Source of the DNA: Pseudomonas zanjanensis
GTDB lineage: Bacteria; Pseudomonadota; Gammaproteobacteria; Pseudomonadales; Pseudomonadaceae
DNA length: 64,000 bases
Assembly (NCBI RefSeq): GCF_014268745.2
Contig: NZ_JABWRB020000001.1
Span: 1,798,001 to 1,862,000, forward strand
Direction of reading: 5' to 3'
The notes under the pieces: model-generated
What the model saw: the letters and a program-made list of their open reading frames with translations, nothing else
Told to the model about the DNA's origin: nothing
Database searches by the model: none
Shown: positions 28,052 through 37,122 of the stretch, piece after piece
Layout: every line of letters starts with the position of its first letter
Position numbering within the stretch: the first letter of the stretch is position 1
Program-made: the position numbers and the translations under genes

Positions 28052-28318
28052 ATGTCCACTGAAAAGCAACAGGCTGCGCGTGACTACTGGAAGGAAAACC
28101 TACGCTGGATGCTGGTCTTACTGGCCATCTGGTTCGTGGTGTCGTTCGGTTTTGGCATCTTGCTGGTCGACTCACTCAATACCATCAGCTTCTTCGGCAC
28201 ACCCCTGGGGTTCTGGTTCGCCCAGCAGGGTTCCATCTACGTCTTTGTGCTCGAGATCTTCTTCTATGTCTGGAAGATGAATCAGCTCGATCGCAAATAT
28301 GACGTCCACGAAGACTGA
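28052..28318 (+). CDS. DUF4212 small membrane subunit of a sodium:solute symporter
   Basis: This 88-residue protein starts MSTEKQQAARDYWKENLRWMLVLLAIWFVVSFGFGILL. It has two membrane segments and the family motif GTPLGFWFAQQGSIYVFVLEIFFYVWKMNQLDRKY. DUF4212 proteins occur almost always immediately before a VC_2705-type symporter gene, as here, 11 bp ahead. It probably acts as an accessory subunit of that carrier. Confidence 0.9.
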   Translation: MSTEKQQAARDYWKENLRWMLVLLAIWFVVSFGFGILLVDSLNTISFFGTPLGFWFAQQGSIYVFVLEIFFYVWKMNQLDRKYDVHED

Positions 28319-28329
28319 GGGCGGCCCGC

Positions 28330-30099
28330 ATGGACACAAAAACCCTGATTTACCTGGTCGTAGGCGCCACCTTCGCGTTGTACATCGCGATTGCGATCTG
28401 GACGCGTGCCGGCTCCACCAGCGAATACTACGTCGCCAGCAAGGGCGTGCACCCGGTACTCAACGGCATGGCCACCGGTGCGGACTGGATGTCGGCGGCG
28501 TCGTTCATTTCCATGGCCGGGATCATCGCCTTCGCCGGGTACGACGGCTCGGTCTACCTGATGGGCTGGACCGGTGGCTACGTGCTGTTGGCGATGTGCC
28601 TGGCGCCATACCTGCGAAAATTCGGCAAGTTCACCGTGCCCGAGTTCGTCGGGGCGCGTTATTACTCGCAGACGGCGCGGGTGGTGGCGGTGATCTGCGT
28701 GATCTTCATTTCCTTCACTTACGTCGCGGGGCAGATGCGCGGCGTCGGGATCGTCTTTTCCCGTTACCTGGAAGTGGACATCAACACCGGCGTCATGATC
28801 GGCATGGCCATCGTGTTCTTCTATTCGGTGCTGGGCGGCATGAAGGGCATTACCTACACCCAGGTAGCGCAGTACTGCGTGATGATCTTCGCCTACATGG
28901 TGCCTGCGATCTTCATCTCGATGATGATCACTGGCAATCCGATCCCGCAGCTGGGCTTTATCAGTGAGGCCGCCGGTTCGGGGCAGAGCGTGATCGAGCG
29001 GCTCAACGGCTTGGGCGCCGAATTAGGCTTTTCTGCCTATACCAATGGCACCAAGTCGACCATGGACGTGTTTTTCATCACCATGGCGCTGATGGTTGGC
29101 ACCGCGGGCCTGCCCCACGTGATCGTGCGGTTCTTTACCACGCCCACCGTCAGGGATGCACGCAAGTCGGCAGGCTACGCATTGCTGTTCATCGCCATTC
29201 TCTACACCACCGCGCCGGCCGTGGCGGCCTTCGCACGCACCAACCTGCTGACCTCCATTCCCAATATCAGTTACAGCACCGCGCCGACCTGGTTCAAGGC
29301 CTGGGAGAACTCCGGACTGATTGCCTGGGCGGACAAGAACAACGACGGCATCATCCAGTACAGCCCGGGCGCGGCGCTGGTCGGGACGCCGAGTTTTACC
29401 GGCGAGCGCGGGGCGCATGAGCAGCGGTTGCTCAAGAACCAGCTCTCGCCGGTGCCCAATGAACTCTATGTCGACAACGACATCATGGTCTTGGCCAATC
29501 CCGAGATCGCCGGCCTGCCGGGATGGGTGATCGCCTTGATCGCCGCCGGCGGCCTGGCGGCGGCGCTTTCGACCGCAGCGGGGCTGCTGCTGGTGATCTC
29601 CACCTCGATTTCCCATGACCTGCTCAAAAGCAACATCATGCCCACGATCAACGAAAAGCAGGAGCTGCTCGCGGCACGCATTGCCGCCGGTGTGGCGGTG
29701 CTGATTGCCGGATTGTTTGGCATCTACCCACCCGCATTCGTCGCCCAGGTGGTGGCGTTCGCCTTCGGGTTGGCGGCGTCTTCGTTCTTCCCGGTGATTG
29801 TCATGGGGATCTTCTCCAAGCGCATGAACCGCGAAGGCGCGATCGCCGGGATGATCGTCGGGCTGACCTTCACATTCACCTATATCGTCTACTTCAAGTT
29901 CATCAACCCGACGATGAACACGGCTGAACATTGGTGGCTGGGTGTGTCCCCTGAAGGCATCGGTACGTTGGGGATGGCCTTCAACTTCCTGGCGGCCGTG
30001 GTGGTGTCACGCTTTACCGCGCCGCCGCCGGAGCACATCCAGCACTTGGTCGAAGACATTCGAGTACCGAGAGGAGCCGGTGCTGCCATCGATCATTAA
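28330..30099 (+). CDS. sodium:solute symporter (VC_2705/ActP-like acetate-type carrier)
   Basis: This 589-residue inner-membrane carrier of the SSS family has about 13-14 membrane segments. It has the N-terminal GADWMSAASFISMAGIIAFAGYDGSVYLMGWTGGY and the signature GTAGLPHVIVRFFTTPTVRDARKS. A long hydrophilic loop near 325-385 is characteristic of the VC_2705 subgroup. Related carriers (ActP) import acetate, glycolate or other short monocarboxylates with Na+. The paired DUF4212 gene supports the subgroup assignment. The precise substrate is unknown. A strong terminator follows. Confidence 0.9.
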   Translation: MDTKTLIYLVVGATFALYIAIAIWTRAGSTSEYYVASKGVHPVLNGMATGADWMSAASFISMAGIIAFAGYDGSVYLMGWTGGYVLLAMCLAPYLRKFGKFTVPEFVGARYYSQTARVVAVICVIFISFTYVAGQMRGVGIVFSRYLEVDINTGVMIGMAIVFFYSVLGGMKGITYTQVAQYCVMIFAYMVPAIFISMMITGNPIPQLGFISEAAGSGQSVIERLNGLGAELGFSAYTNGTKSTMDVFFITMALMVGTAGLPHVIVRFFTTPTVRDARKSAGYALLFIAILYTTAPAVAAFARTNLLTSIPNISYSTAPTWFKAWENSGLIAWADKNNDGIIQYSPGAALVGTPSFTGERGAHEQRLLKNQLSPVPNELYVDNDIMVLANPEIAGLPGWVIALIAAGGLAAALSTAAGLLLVISTSISHDLLKSNIMPTINEKQELLAARIAAGVAVLIAGLFGIYPPAFVAQVVAFAFGLAASSFFPVIVMGIFSKRMNREGAIAGMIVGLTFTFTYIVYFKFINPTMNTAEHWWLGVSPEGIGTLGMAFNFLAAVVVSRFTAPPPEHIQHLVEDIRVPRGAGAAIDH

Positions 30100-30129
30100 C
30101 GGGTAGTCCCGGAGGAGGGAAACCAGGGA

Positions 30130-30162
30130 GGGCGCCGGATTCATCATCCGGCGCCCTTTTTT
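30130..30162 (+). terminator. Rho-independent terminator after the symporter gene
   Basis: A perfect 10-bp GC-rich stem (GGGCGCCGGA / TCCGGCGCCC) with a seven-base loop is followed by six T residues. Confidence 0.93.
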
Positions 30163-30196
30163 GTGCGCAGAGTCAAGCAGGGAGATGTTAGAAGGA

Positions 30197-30215
30197 TTTA
30201 CTGGGAATCATTCTC
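30197..30215. promoter_or_regulatory. candidate Fur box before the TonB-dependent receptor
   Basis: TTTACTGGGAATCATTCTC matches the 19-bp Fur consensus GATAATGATAATCATTATC at 13 positions, with the right half (AATCATTCTC) nearly perfect. It lies 36 bp before the start codon, as expected for iron-repressed siderophore receptors. Confidence 0.55.
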
Positions 30216-30250
30216 AAAGTATATTCGCTCTCATTCCTATCCCTCTGTGA

Positions 30251-32374
30251 GTGCGCGTCTTGAATCGTTCCACCCCTCTCGCTTACCGCAATGCTCTCGT
30301 CAAATGTGTTTTACCCGCGCTGTCCTGCTGTTTCATGGCAAGTCCCCTGAGGGCACAAGACACTCTGGAGCTGCCCACCACCAACGTGCAAGGCAGTCGG
30401 ATCATTCAGGACGAAGGCTACACGACGTCGCAAGCCAGCACGGCGAGCAAGAGCGATGTACCGATCAAGGAAGAGGCGCAATCGATCAACGTGGTGACCC
30501 AGCAGACCTTGGCGGACTATCAAGTGCGCTCGCTGAACGACGCGATGAAATTCATCAGCGGCGTCAGCCAGGGCAACACCTTGGGCGGCTCGCGGGACTC
30601 GCTGGTCAAGCGTGGTTTCGGCACCAACGACGACGGCTCGATCCTGCGCGACGGCGTGCGTTCGAACCTGGGCCATAACTTCAGCGCCACCACCGACCGC
30701 GTCGAAGTGCTCAAGGGGCCGGCCTCGATGTTGTACGGCGCACTGGAGCCCGGAGGTCTGATCAACGTCATCAGCAAGAAGCCGGAATACACCCAAAGCA
30801 CCACGCTGAGCGGTTCGGCCTACAGCGAAGGCGGCGGCACCATGGCCCTGGACACCACCGGGCCGTTGGGTGACACCGGGTTGGCTTATCGCCTGATCGC
30901 CGAGCGCGGGCATGAGGATTACTGGCGCAACTACGGCGTCAACGAGAGCACCCTGGTGGCGCCGTCCCTGGCGTGGACGGGTGAGCGGGCTTCGTTGAAC
31001 CTGAGTTATGAGTACAACGAATATTCCAATCCGTTTGATCGGGGTACGGTGTTTACCAATGGGCATCCGGCCGATATCGACTATGACAAACGCCTGGATG
31101 AGCCTTGGGCCAAGAGTGTCGGTATTCGCGAAACAGCGACGGCGCGGTTCGAGTATGAGTTGAGTGAGGCGTGGAAAACGCGGGTGACTTATGGCTGGAA
31201 CAATGACCGGTACAGTCTTTCGATTGCGCAGCCCGTCACTTTGACTGGAAACATGTTGAGCCGAAGGGCCAATGGCGCTCATTACGATGATGAAACCCGC
31301 TATGCCAGCTGGGATTTCATGGGCAAGCAGGAACTGTTCGGCCAGCGCCACGACCTTTTGGTTGGCATTGATAACCAGGTATCCGATCAGTTCCGGGGTA
31401 AGACCTACCGTGGAAAAGTCCAGCCTGGTTTCGATGTCACGTCGCCGGTCTATGGCAACCTGCCAGAGCCAAGCCTTGTCAGCTCTACTGACAGTGACCT
31501 GCGAAACCAGTTGAATTCCAGTTCGGTGTATCTGAAAGACAACTGGCATTTGGATGACCGCTGGATTCTGGTATTGGGTGGTCGCTACCAACACTACGAT
31601 CAATACAGCGATCAAGGCTTAGGCGGTGATTACGATGTCAATCGTGATGACAATGGCGACGCCTTCGTGCCGTTCCTGGGGCTGGTCTATAAAGCCACCG
31701 ATACCCTTTCGCTGTACGGTAACTACAGCCGGTCGTTCAAGCCCAATGATGTAGTCGACAAGGATCGTCGTACCTTCCAACCAGAGGAGGGTCGCAGCTA
31801 CGAAATCGGCGCCAAGTACGATCCGCTGCCGGGGCTGAACATCAACCTCGCTTTGTTCGACATCGTCAAAAAGAACGTAGTCACCACCGCTGACGAAGTC
31901 TCGGAAGCCGCCGGCAAGGTCGGTTCCCAAGGTCTGGAGCTGGACATCACCGGTCGCCTGGCCGACCGTTGGGATTTGATCGGCACCTATGCCTACACCC
32001 ACACCGAAATACTGGATGATCCCAAGGACGAGGGCCATCGCCTTCCCGATGCGCCAAAACACACCGCCAGCCTGTACCTGAGCCACCACCTGAACGTGCC
32101 TGCCGAATTCGGTGCCTGGCACGCCGGCGCCGGTGCCCGCTACGTCGGCGAACGCGCGGCCAATAAAGCCAACGAGTTCTGGCTCAGCAGCTACACCGTC
32201 GCCGACGCCTTCCTGCGCTGGGAGTCGCCAGTGTTCGGGCACAAGACGTCGTTGCAACTGAACGTCGACAACCTGTTCGACAAGCAATACTACCCGTCCT
32301 CCACCGGCAGCCAGGTGCAGGTCAATGTCGGCGAGCCGCGTACCGCCAGGCTGAGCGCCAGCGTGACGTTCTGA
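30251..32374 (+). CDS. TonB-dependent siderophore receptor
   Basis: This outer-membrane ferric-siderophore receptor has 707 residues from a GTG at 30251; a TTG at 30260 is an alternative. The signal peptide ends near SPLRA-QDTLEL. A TonB box-like LELPTTNVQG follows. The plug domain (about 60-165) contains RSLNDAMKFISGVSQG, RVEVLKGPASMLYGALEPGGLINVISKKP and other TIGR01783 siderophore-receptor signatures. A 22-strand barrel ends in the aromatic ...RLSASVTF. There is no N-terminal signalling extension, so it is not a FpvA/PupB-type regulator. The Fur box suggests induction under iron limitation. The cognate siderophore is not identifiable by eye. Confidence 0.92.
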   Translation: MRVLNRSTPLAYRNALVKCVLPALSCCFMASPLRAQDTLELPTTNVQGSRIIQDEGYTTSQASTASKSDVPIKEEAQSINVVTQQTLADYQVRSLNDAMKFISGVSQGNTLGGSRDSLVKRGFGTNDDGSILRDGVRSNLGHNFSATTDRVEVLKGPASMLYGALEPGGLINVISKKPEYTQSTTLSGSAYSEGGGTMALDTTGPLGDTGLAYRLIAERGHEDYWRNYGVNESTLVAPSLAWTGERASLNLSYEYNEYSNPFDRGTVFTNGHPADIDYDKRLDEPWAKSVGIRETATARFEYELSEAWKTRVTYGWNNDRYSLSIAQPVTLTGNMLSRRANGAHYDDETRYASWDFMGKQELFGQRHDLLVGIDNQVSDQFRGKTYRGKVQPGFDVTSPVYGNLPEPSLVSSTDSDLRNQLNSSSVYLKDNWHLDDRWILVLGGRYQHYDQYSDQGLGGDYDVNRDDNGDAFVPFLGLVYKATDTLSLYGNYSRSFKPNDVVDKDRRTFQPEEGRSYEIGAKYDPLPGLNINLALFDIVKKNVVTTADEVSEAAGKVGSQGLELDITGRLADRWDLIGTYAYTHTEILDDPKDEGHRLPDAPKHTASLYLSHHLNVPAEFGAWHAGAGARYVGERAANKANEFWLSSYTVADAFLRWESPVFGHKTSLQLNVDNLFDKQYYPSSTGSQVQVNVGEPRTARLSASVTF

Positions 32375-32390
32375 TCCAAGCGCACCAACA

Positions 32391-32425
32391 AAAATGCCCG
32401 GACGGTGAAGTCCGGGCATTTTTAT
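32391..32425 (+). terminator. Rho-independent terminator after the siderophore receptor
   Basis: AAAATGCCCGGAC and GTCCGGGCATTTT form a perfect 13-bp stem with a six-base loop and a T-rich tail. The symmetry lets it work in both directions. Confidence 0.93.
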
Positions 32426-32440
32426 TTCAGCTTCAGGCCG

Positions 32441-32600
32441 CCTTCGCGAGCAGGCTCGCTCCCACACTTGTTTTTGGGTGGCCTCAAGACTTGCGTAACC
32501 ACCGATCCCTTTTGTGGGAGCGAGCCTGCTCGCGAAAGCGGAGTGTCAGTTAACGATGATTTGACTGACCCGACGCCATCGCGAGCAAGCCCGCTCTCAC
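32441..32600. repeat. REP cluster (single plus doublet)
   Basis: A single inverted REP at 32441-32465 and a doublet at 32514-32600 (GTGGGAGCGAGCCTGCTCGCG family) fill the gap before the convergent monooxygenase gene. Confidence 0.88.
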
Positions 32601-32604
32601 AGGA

Positions 32605-33648
32605 TCACCGAAACGCCGGCACCACCTGTTGGATGAACAGTTCCAGGGATTTTTTCTTCTCGGCATGGGGCAGGCTGTTGTCGCACCAGAAGCTGAACTC
32701 ATCCACTCCCAGTTCCTGGTAATACTTGATCCGCTCGATGATTTGCTGCGGTGTGCCGATCATGGTGTTCTTGCGGATGTTCTCCAGCTGGAATTCCGGA
32801 CGTTCGGCGAATTTTTCTTCCGGGCTCGGCGCGAGGAAGCCGTTGACCGGCACCTGCTTGTTGCCGAACCAGGCATCAAAGGTGCGGTAGAACTTCGAAA
32901 TCGCCTGGGCACCGATTTTCCAGCCTTCGGGATCGTCCACTGCGTGTACGTGGGTATGGCGCAGCACCATCAATTGTGGGCGTGGCACGTCGGGGTTGTT
33001 GTCCAGGGCGGCCTGGAACTTGTTCTTCAGGTCCAGGACTTCCTCGTCGCCCTTCATCAATGGCGTGACCATCACATTGCAGCCGTTGGCGACGGCGAAA
33101 TTGTGGGAGTCCGGGTCGCGGGCGGCGATCCACATCGGCGGGTGAGGCTTGCGGATTGGCTTGGGCACGCAGGTGGAGGTGGGGAATTTCCAGATCTCGC
33201 CATCATGGGCGTAGTCGCCTTGCCACAGGGCGCGCACCACCGGGACCATTTCCCGCAGGGCCTGGCCGCCGGAGGAAGCCGGCATGCCGCCGGCCATGCG
33301 GTCGAACTCCACCTGGTAGGCGCCCCGGGCCAGGCCGACTTCCATGCGGCCATTGCTGATGACATCCAGCAGCGCGCATTCGCCGGCCACTCGCAGCGGG
33401 TGCCAGAACGGCGCAATGATGGTGCCAGCGCCCAGGTGAATGGTGGTGGTCTTGCCGGCCAGGTACGCCAGCAGCGGCATCGGGCTTGGCGAGATGGTGT
33501 ATTCCATGGCGTGATGTTCGCCGATCCAGACGGTGCTGAAACCGCCGGCCTCGGCCAACAGGGTCAACTCGCTCAGGTCTTCGAACAGCTGGCGATGGCT
33601 GACGCTTTCGTCCCAGCGCTCCATGTGTACGAACAGGGAAAATTTCAT
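32605..33648 (-). CDS. LLM-class (luciferase-like) flavin-dependent monooxygenase
   Basis: This 347-residue bacterial-luciferase-fold enzyme uses reduced flavin supplied by a partner reductase. It begins MKFSLFVHMERWDESVSHRQLFEDL, with markers FSTVWIGEHHAMEY, HLGAGTIIAPFWHPLRVAGECALLDVISNGRMEVGLARG and a C-terminal GTPQQIIERIKYYQELGVDEF. Two-component members of this class open heterocycles (RutA on uracil, PyrA on pyridine) or oxidise sulfonates and terpenes. It is the last gene of a transport operon, directly after a flavin reductase. A ring or C-N bond oxygenation of the imported compound is therefore likely (inference). Confidence 0.88.
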   Translation of the reverse strand: MKFSLFVHMERWDESVSHRQLFEDLSELTLLAEAGGFSTVWIGEHHAMEYTISPSPMPLLAYLAGKTTTIHLGAGTIIAPFWHPLRVAGECALLDVISNGRMEVGLARGAYQVEFDRMAGGMPASSGGQALREMVPVVRALWQGDYAHDGEIWKFPTSTCVPKPIRKPHPPMWIAARDPDSHNFAVANGCNVMVTPLMKGDEEVLDLKNKFQAALDNNPDVPRPQLMVLRHTHVHAVDDPEGWKIGAQAISKFYRTFDAWFGNKQVPVNGFLAPSPEEKFAERPEFQLENIRKNTMIGTPQQIIERIKYYQELGVDEFSFWCDNSLPHAEKKKSLELFIQQVVPAFR

Positions 33649-33678
33649 GGCGCTTTCTCTTATTTGTTGACGATCGGT

Positions 33679-34164
33679 TCAGGCGAGGACGGGCAGGGCG
33701 CCCATCTTGCCGTGGCAATAAACCAGCGGTCCCGGTGTGTGCTGCGGCACGATCAGGTTCTTCACGGCGCCGACCATGATGGCGTGGTCGCCGCCTTCGT
33801 ATTCGCGCCACAGTTCACACTCGATGATGGCGGTGGCGTTGCTCAGCAGCGGGTTACCCAGTTCGCTTAAGGTCCATTCGATGCCCTGGGCCTTGTCCTT
33901 GCCTTTGCGGGCGAAGGCATAGGCTTCGTCCTGTTGGCCGCCGGAAAGGACATGGATGGCGAAGCGCTTGTTCTTGATCAGCACCGGGTAGGAATCGGAG
34001 CTGTAGTTGGGGCAGAACAACACCAGCGCCGGTTCCATCGACAATGAGCTGAAGGCACTGGCGGTGAGGCCGACGACCTGGCCGTCGTCATCGAGGGTGG
34101 TGATCACCGTCACCCCGGACGGGAACGAGCCCATGACTTGTTTGTAGACGCTGGCATCGATCAT
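33679..34164 (-). CDS. flavin reductase (FMN/FAD), copy 1, partner of the LLM monooxygenase
   Basis: This 161-residue HpaC/RutF-like NAD(P)H:flavin oxidoreductase has motifs FPSGVTVITT, GLTASAFSSLSMEPALVLFCPNYSSDSYPVL and a C-terminal GDHAIMVGAVKNL. The start at 34164 (MIDASVYK) is chosen because a GAGG box precedes it and because the length then equals copy 2 at 41896. The frame could also begin at 34209, overlapping the ABC gene. It is roughly 70 % identical to copy 2. It lies immediately before the monooxygenase gene and should feed it reduced flavin. Confidence 0.87.
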   Translation of the reverse strand: MIDASVYKQVMGSFPSGVTVITTLDDDGQVVGLTASAFSSLSMEPALVLFCPNYSSDSYPVLIKNKRFAIHVLSGGQQDEAYAFARKGKDKAQGIEWTLSELGNPLLSNATAIIECELWREYEGGDHAIMVGAVKNLIVPQHTPGPLVYCHGKMGALPVLA

Positions 34165-34208
34165 CGGACCATCCTCGGGCTGTAGCGGTTGTGGGCGCGC
34201 GATGTTCA

Positions 34209-35360
34209 TCAATGGGCACCCGCGGCTTTGTTCAGGTCGCTCTCGGCCCATTGGGTGTAGACGCACGCATCGGCGGTTGCCCAGCGCACGCACACCGGGT
34301 CGCCAGCCTTGAGTGGCATGCCGGCGGCGGACAGCGCCTTGACGGTCATGGCCGTGCCGCCGGACGTCACCACGCTGCAGGTCTGGCTTTCACCGAGGAA
34401 CAGCACTTCGACGACCTTGGCCGAGACTTCATTCCAACCGGCCGCCAAGGGTTCCTGGGCCGCTTGCTCGACGCTCAGGGCGAGGGCTTTTTCCGGGCGC
34501 ACCATCAGCAGCACGTCCTGGTCCGCTTGCAAGCCGGCGGTCAGGCGGATCGACAGCGATCGGCCTTCGAAACTCGCCACGGCATTGCCCTGGGCCTTGA
34601 GCTTGAGGAAGTTGGAATTGCCCAGGAATGACGCGACAAAGGCGTTCGGCGGGTTCTGATAGAGGTCATAGCCGCTGCCCAGGCCGACGATTTTGCCGTG
34701 GCTGAAAATGGCGATGCGCTGGGACAGGCGCATGGCTTCTTCCTGGTCATGGGTGACGTAGACGATGGTGATGCCCAGCCGGCGGTGCAACTGGCGCAGT
34801 TCGTCCTGCAAGTCTTCACGGAGCTTTTTATCCAAGGCCCCAAGAGGCTCATCCATCAGCAGGATGCGCGGTTCATAGACCAGTGCCCGGGCAATCGCCA
34901 CGCGCTGTTGCTGGCCGCCGGACAGTTGCGAAGGGCGACGATGGGCGAACTCTCCCAGCTGCACCAGCTTGAGCATGGCGTCGACCCGGCGTTCGCGCTC
35001 GGCGCTGGCCAGTTTGCGAATCGCCAGGGGAAAGGCAATGTTGTCGCGCACCGACAGGTGCGGGAACAGTGAGTAGCGCTGGAACACCATGCCGATGTCG
35101 CGTTTGTGCGGCGGTACGTTGACCAGGGATTTGCCGCCCACCAGGATCTCGCCGCTGCTGGGGGTTTCGAACCCGGCCAGCATCGACAGGGTGGTGCTCT
35201 TGCCCGAGCCGCTGGAGCCGAGGAAAGTCAGGAATTCGCCGTCCTGGATCTCCAGGGAAATATCGTCCACGGCGGCAAAGTCGCCGTAGTGCTTGTTCAG
35301 GTTGCGCAGGCTGACCAGGGTCTTGTTGTGCTGTTGTGCGGGGTCTTTGACGGCACTCAT
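34209..35360 (-). CDS. ABC transporter ATP-binding protein (PotA-like)
   Basis: This 383-residue ATPase energises the importer encoded by the next genes. It has Walker A GSSGSGKST (about 49-57), signature LSGGQQQRVAIARAL, Walker B RILLMDEPLGALD and H-loop VTHDQEEAM. A C-terminal TOBE domain follows (about 290-375), as in PotA/FbpC-type subunits. It belongs to the polyamine/opine/thiamine (CUT1-like) group. The stop overlaps an alternative ATG of the flavin reductase. Confidence 0.92.
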   Translation of the reverse strand: MSAVKDPAQQHNKTLVSLRNLNKHYGDFAAVDDISLEIQDGEFLTFLGSSGSGKSTTLSMLAGFETPSSGEILVGGKSLVNVPPHKRDIGMVFQRYSLFPHLSVRDNIAFPLAIRKLASAERERRVDAMLKLVQLGEFAHRRPSQLSGGQQQRVAIARALVYEPRILLMDEPLGALDKKLREDLQDELRQLHRRLGITIVYVTHDQEEAMRLSQRIAIFSHGKIVGLGSGYDLYQNPPNAFVASFLGNSNFLKLKAQGNAVASFEGRSLSIRLTAGLQADQDVLLMVRPEKALALSVEQAAQEPLAAGWNEVSAKVVEVLFLGESQTCSVVTSGGTAMTVKALSAAGMPLKAGDPVCVRWATADACVYTQWAESDLNKAAGAH

Positions 35361-35377
35361 CGTGTTCTCCTAGGCGC

Positions 35378-36187
35378 TCAGGCGCTGATTTCGTTGCGCC
35401 GGCGCAGGGCGGCGGCGATCACCATCACCAATACCGAGAGGCCGATCAGCAGCGTCGAAGCGACGGCAATCACAGGCGTCAGGTCCTGGCGCAGGGTGGT
35501 CCACATCTTGACGGGTAAGGTTTGCAGGGTCGGGCTGGCCATCATCACGCTCAGCACCACCTCATCCCACGACACCAGGAACGCGAACAAGGCGCCGGCG
35601 ACCATGCCCGGGCGAATGGCCGGGAAGGTCACTTTGAACACCGCTTGCAGGCGTGAGGCACCGCAAATCACCGCCGCATCCTCGATGGATTGGTCGAACA
35701 GCTTGAGCGAGTTGATGATCGAGATAATGGTGAACGGCAGCGCGACGATCACATGGCTGACCACAAAGGCGAACATCGTCCCGGTGTAACCGAGCTTGAG
35801 GAACAGTGCGTACACCGCCACAGCGATGATCACCAGCGGCACGATCATTGGCAGTGTGAACAGGCCATAGAGCATTTCCCGGCCCGGAAAGCGCCCACGT
35901 ACCAGGGCAAACGCGGTGGGCAAGCCCAGGGCTACGGCGCAGACGGTGGTCAGCACCGCGACCTTGAGGCTGGTCAATGCCGCGCTCATCCAGTCGGGGT
36001 TGGAAAAGAACTGGCCGTACCACTTGAACGTCCAGCCTGGTGGTGGAAAGACCAGCCACTGGGACGATCCGAACGACAACAGCACGATGAACACGATCGG
36101 CAGAAGCAGGAACAACGCGATCACGCCAGTGGTGAAATACAGGCCGAACCGCATGCGCCGGCTCATGGCATTGGGAGTCAGGAGCAT
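35378..36187 (-). CDS. ABC transporter permease (PotC-like)
   Basis: This 269-residue inner-membrane permease has six membrane segments. The EAA loop is EDAAVICGASRLQAVFKVTFPAIRPGM, which contacts the ATPase. It is similar in length and layout to PotC/PotI subunits. It lies six bases after the partner permease stop, within the same operon. Confidence 0.9.
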   Translation of the reverse strand: MLLTPNAMSRRMRFGLYFTTGVIALFLLLPIVFIVLLSFGSSQWLVFPPPGWTFKWYGQFFSNPDWMSAALTSLKVAVLTTVCAVALGLPTAFALVRGRFPGREMLYGLFTLPMIVPLVIIAVAVYALFLKLGYTGTMFAFVVSHVIVALPFTIISIINSLKLFDQSIEDAAVICGASRLQAVFKVTFPAIRPGMVAGALFAFLVSWDEVVLSVMMASPTLQTLPVKMWTTLRQDLTPVIAVASTLLIGLSVLVMVIAAALRRRNEISA

Positions 36188-36193
36188 GGCGGC

Positions 36194-37120
36194 TTACCTC
36201 GCGTTGCTGGCACCCACCGGGGATTCCGGTTGGAGCTTCAGGTAGAAGTAGAACAACACCAGGGTGATCGCCACCAACAGGGCCGCGCCGGCACTGGCCA
36301 GGCCCCAGTTGAGGAACGACTGCACCTGCTGGATGATGAATTCCGGCAGCATCATGTTCTGCGCGCCGCCCAGCAGTGCCGGGGTAACGTAGTAACCGAG
36401 GGACATCACGAACACCATCAGCCCGCCCGAGAACAACCCCGGCCGGCACAGCGGCAGGAACACCCGGAAGAAGTTGGTCCACGGGCTGGCGCCGCAAATC
36501 GAGCCGGCCTGCAGGATCATCGGGTCGATGGCCTGCATGGTCGCCTGCAACGGCAGGACGATGAACGGGATCATGATGTAGCTCATGCCGATCACCACGC
36601 CGGTGAGGTTGTGCACCATCTCCAGCGGCTGGTCGATGATGCCCAGGGCCATCAATGCCTTGTTCACTACCCCGGAGGCCTGCAACAGCACCAGCCAGGA
36701 ATAGGTGCGGGCCAGCAGGCTGGTCCACATCGACAGCAGCACGATGTTCAGCATCCAGCGCCCCCAGCCACGGGGCACCAGGGTGATGGCCCAGGCCAGG
36801 GGGAAACCCAGCAGCAGGCTGAACAGCGTCACCAGCCCGGCCACCGAAAAGGTGTTGAATAGCACTCGGGCATAGGCCGAGTTGGCGAACAGTTGCTCGT
36901 AGTTGCCCAACCCGGGCACCGGCTCCAGCACACCGCGCAGCAGCAGGCCGATCAGCGGCGCCAGGAAGAACAGGCCGAGGAACAGCAGGGCGGGGAGCAG
37001 GTTACCGGCCCCGCGCCAGCGCTGCAGCCGCGACGGCGCTTGCGGTGCAATGGCCGGGACGGTTGCCACACCGGCAGCGCCAGCGGCGCCCCCGGTGTGC
37101 TGGGTTGCCGATGCCGACAT
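36194..37120 (-). CDS. ABC transporter permease (PotB-like)
   Basis: This is the partner permease of the same importer, about 308 residues with six membrane segments. The EAA loop is PMILQAGSICGASPWTNFFRVFLPLCRPG. The frame is open to 37147, overlapping the binding-protein gene. I place the start at the ATG at 37120 (MSASATQ), just past that gene's stop, but the ribosome site is weak and a start at 37138 is possible. Confidence 0.88.
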   Translation of the reverse strand: MSASATQHTGGAAGAAGVATVPAIAPQAPSRLQRWRGAGNLLPALLFLGLFFLAPLIGLLLRGVLEPVPGLGNYEQLFANSAYARVLFNTFSVAGLVTLFSLLLGFPLAWAITLVPRGWGRWMLNIVLLSMWTSLLARTYSWLVLLQASGVVNKALMALGIIDQPLEMVHNLTGVVIGMSYIMIPFIVLPLQATMQAIDPMILQAGSICGASPWTNFFRVFLPLCRPGLFSGGLMVFVMSLGYYVTPALLGGAQNMMLPEFIIQQVQSFLNWGLASAGAALLVAITLVLFYFYLKLQPESPVGASNAR

Positions 37121-37122
37121 TT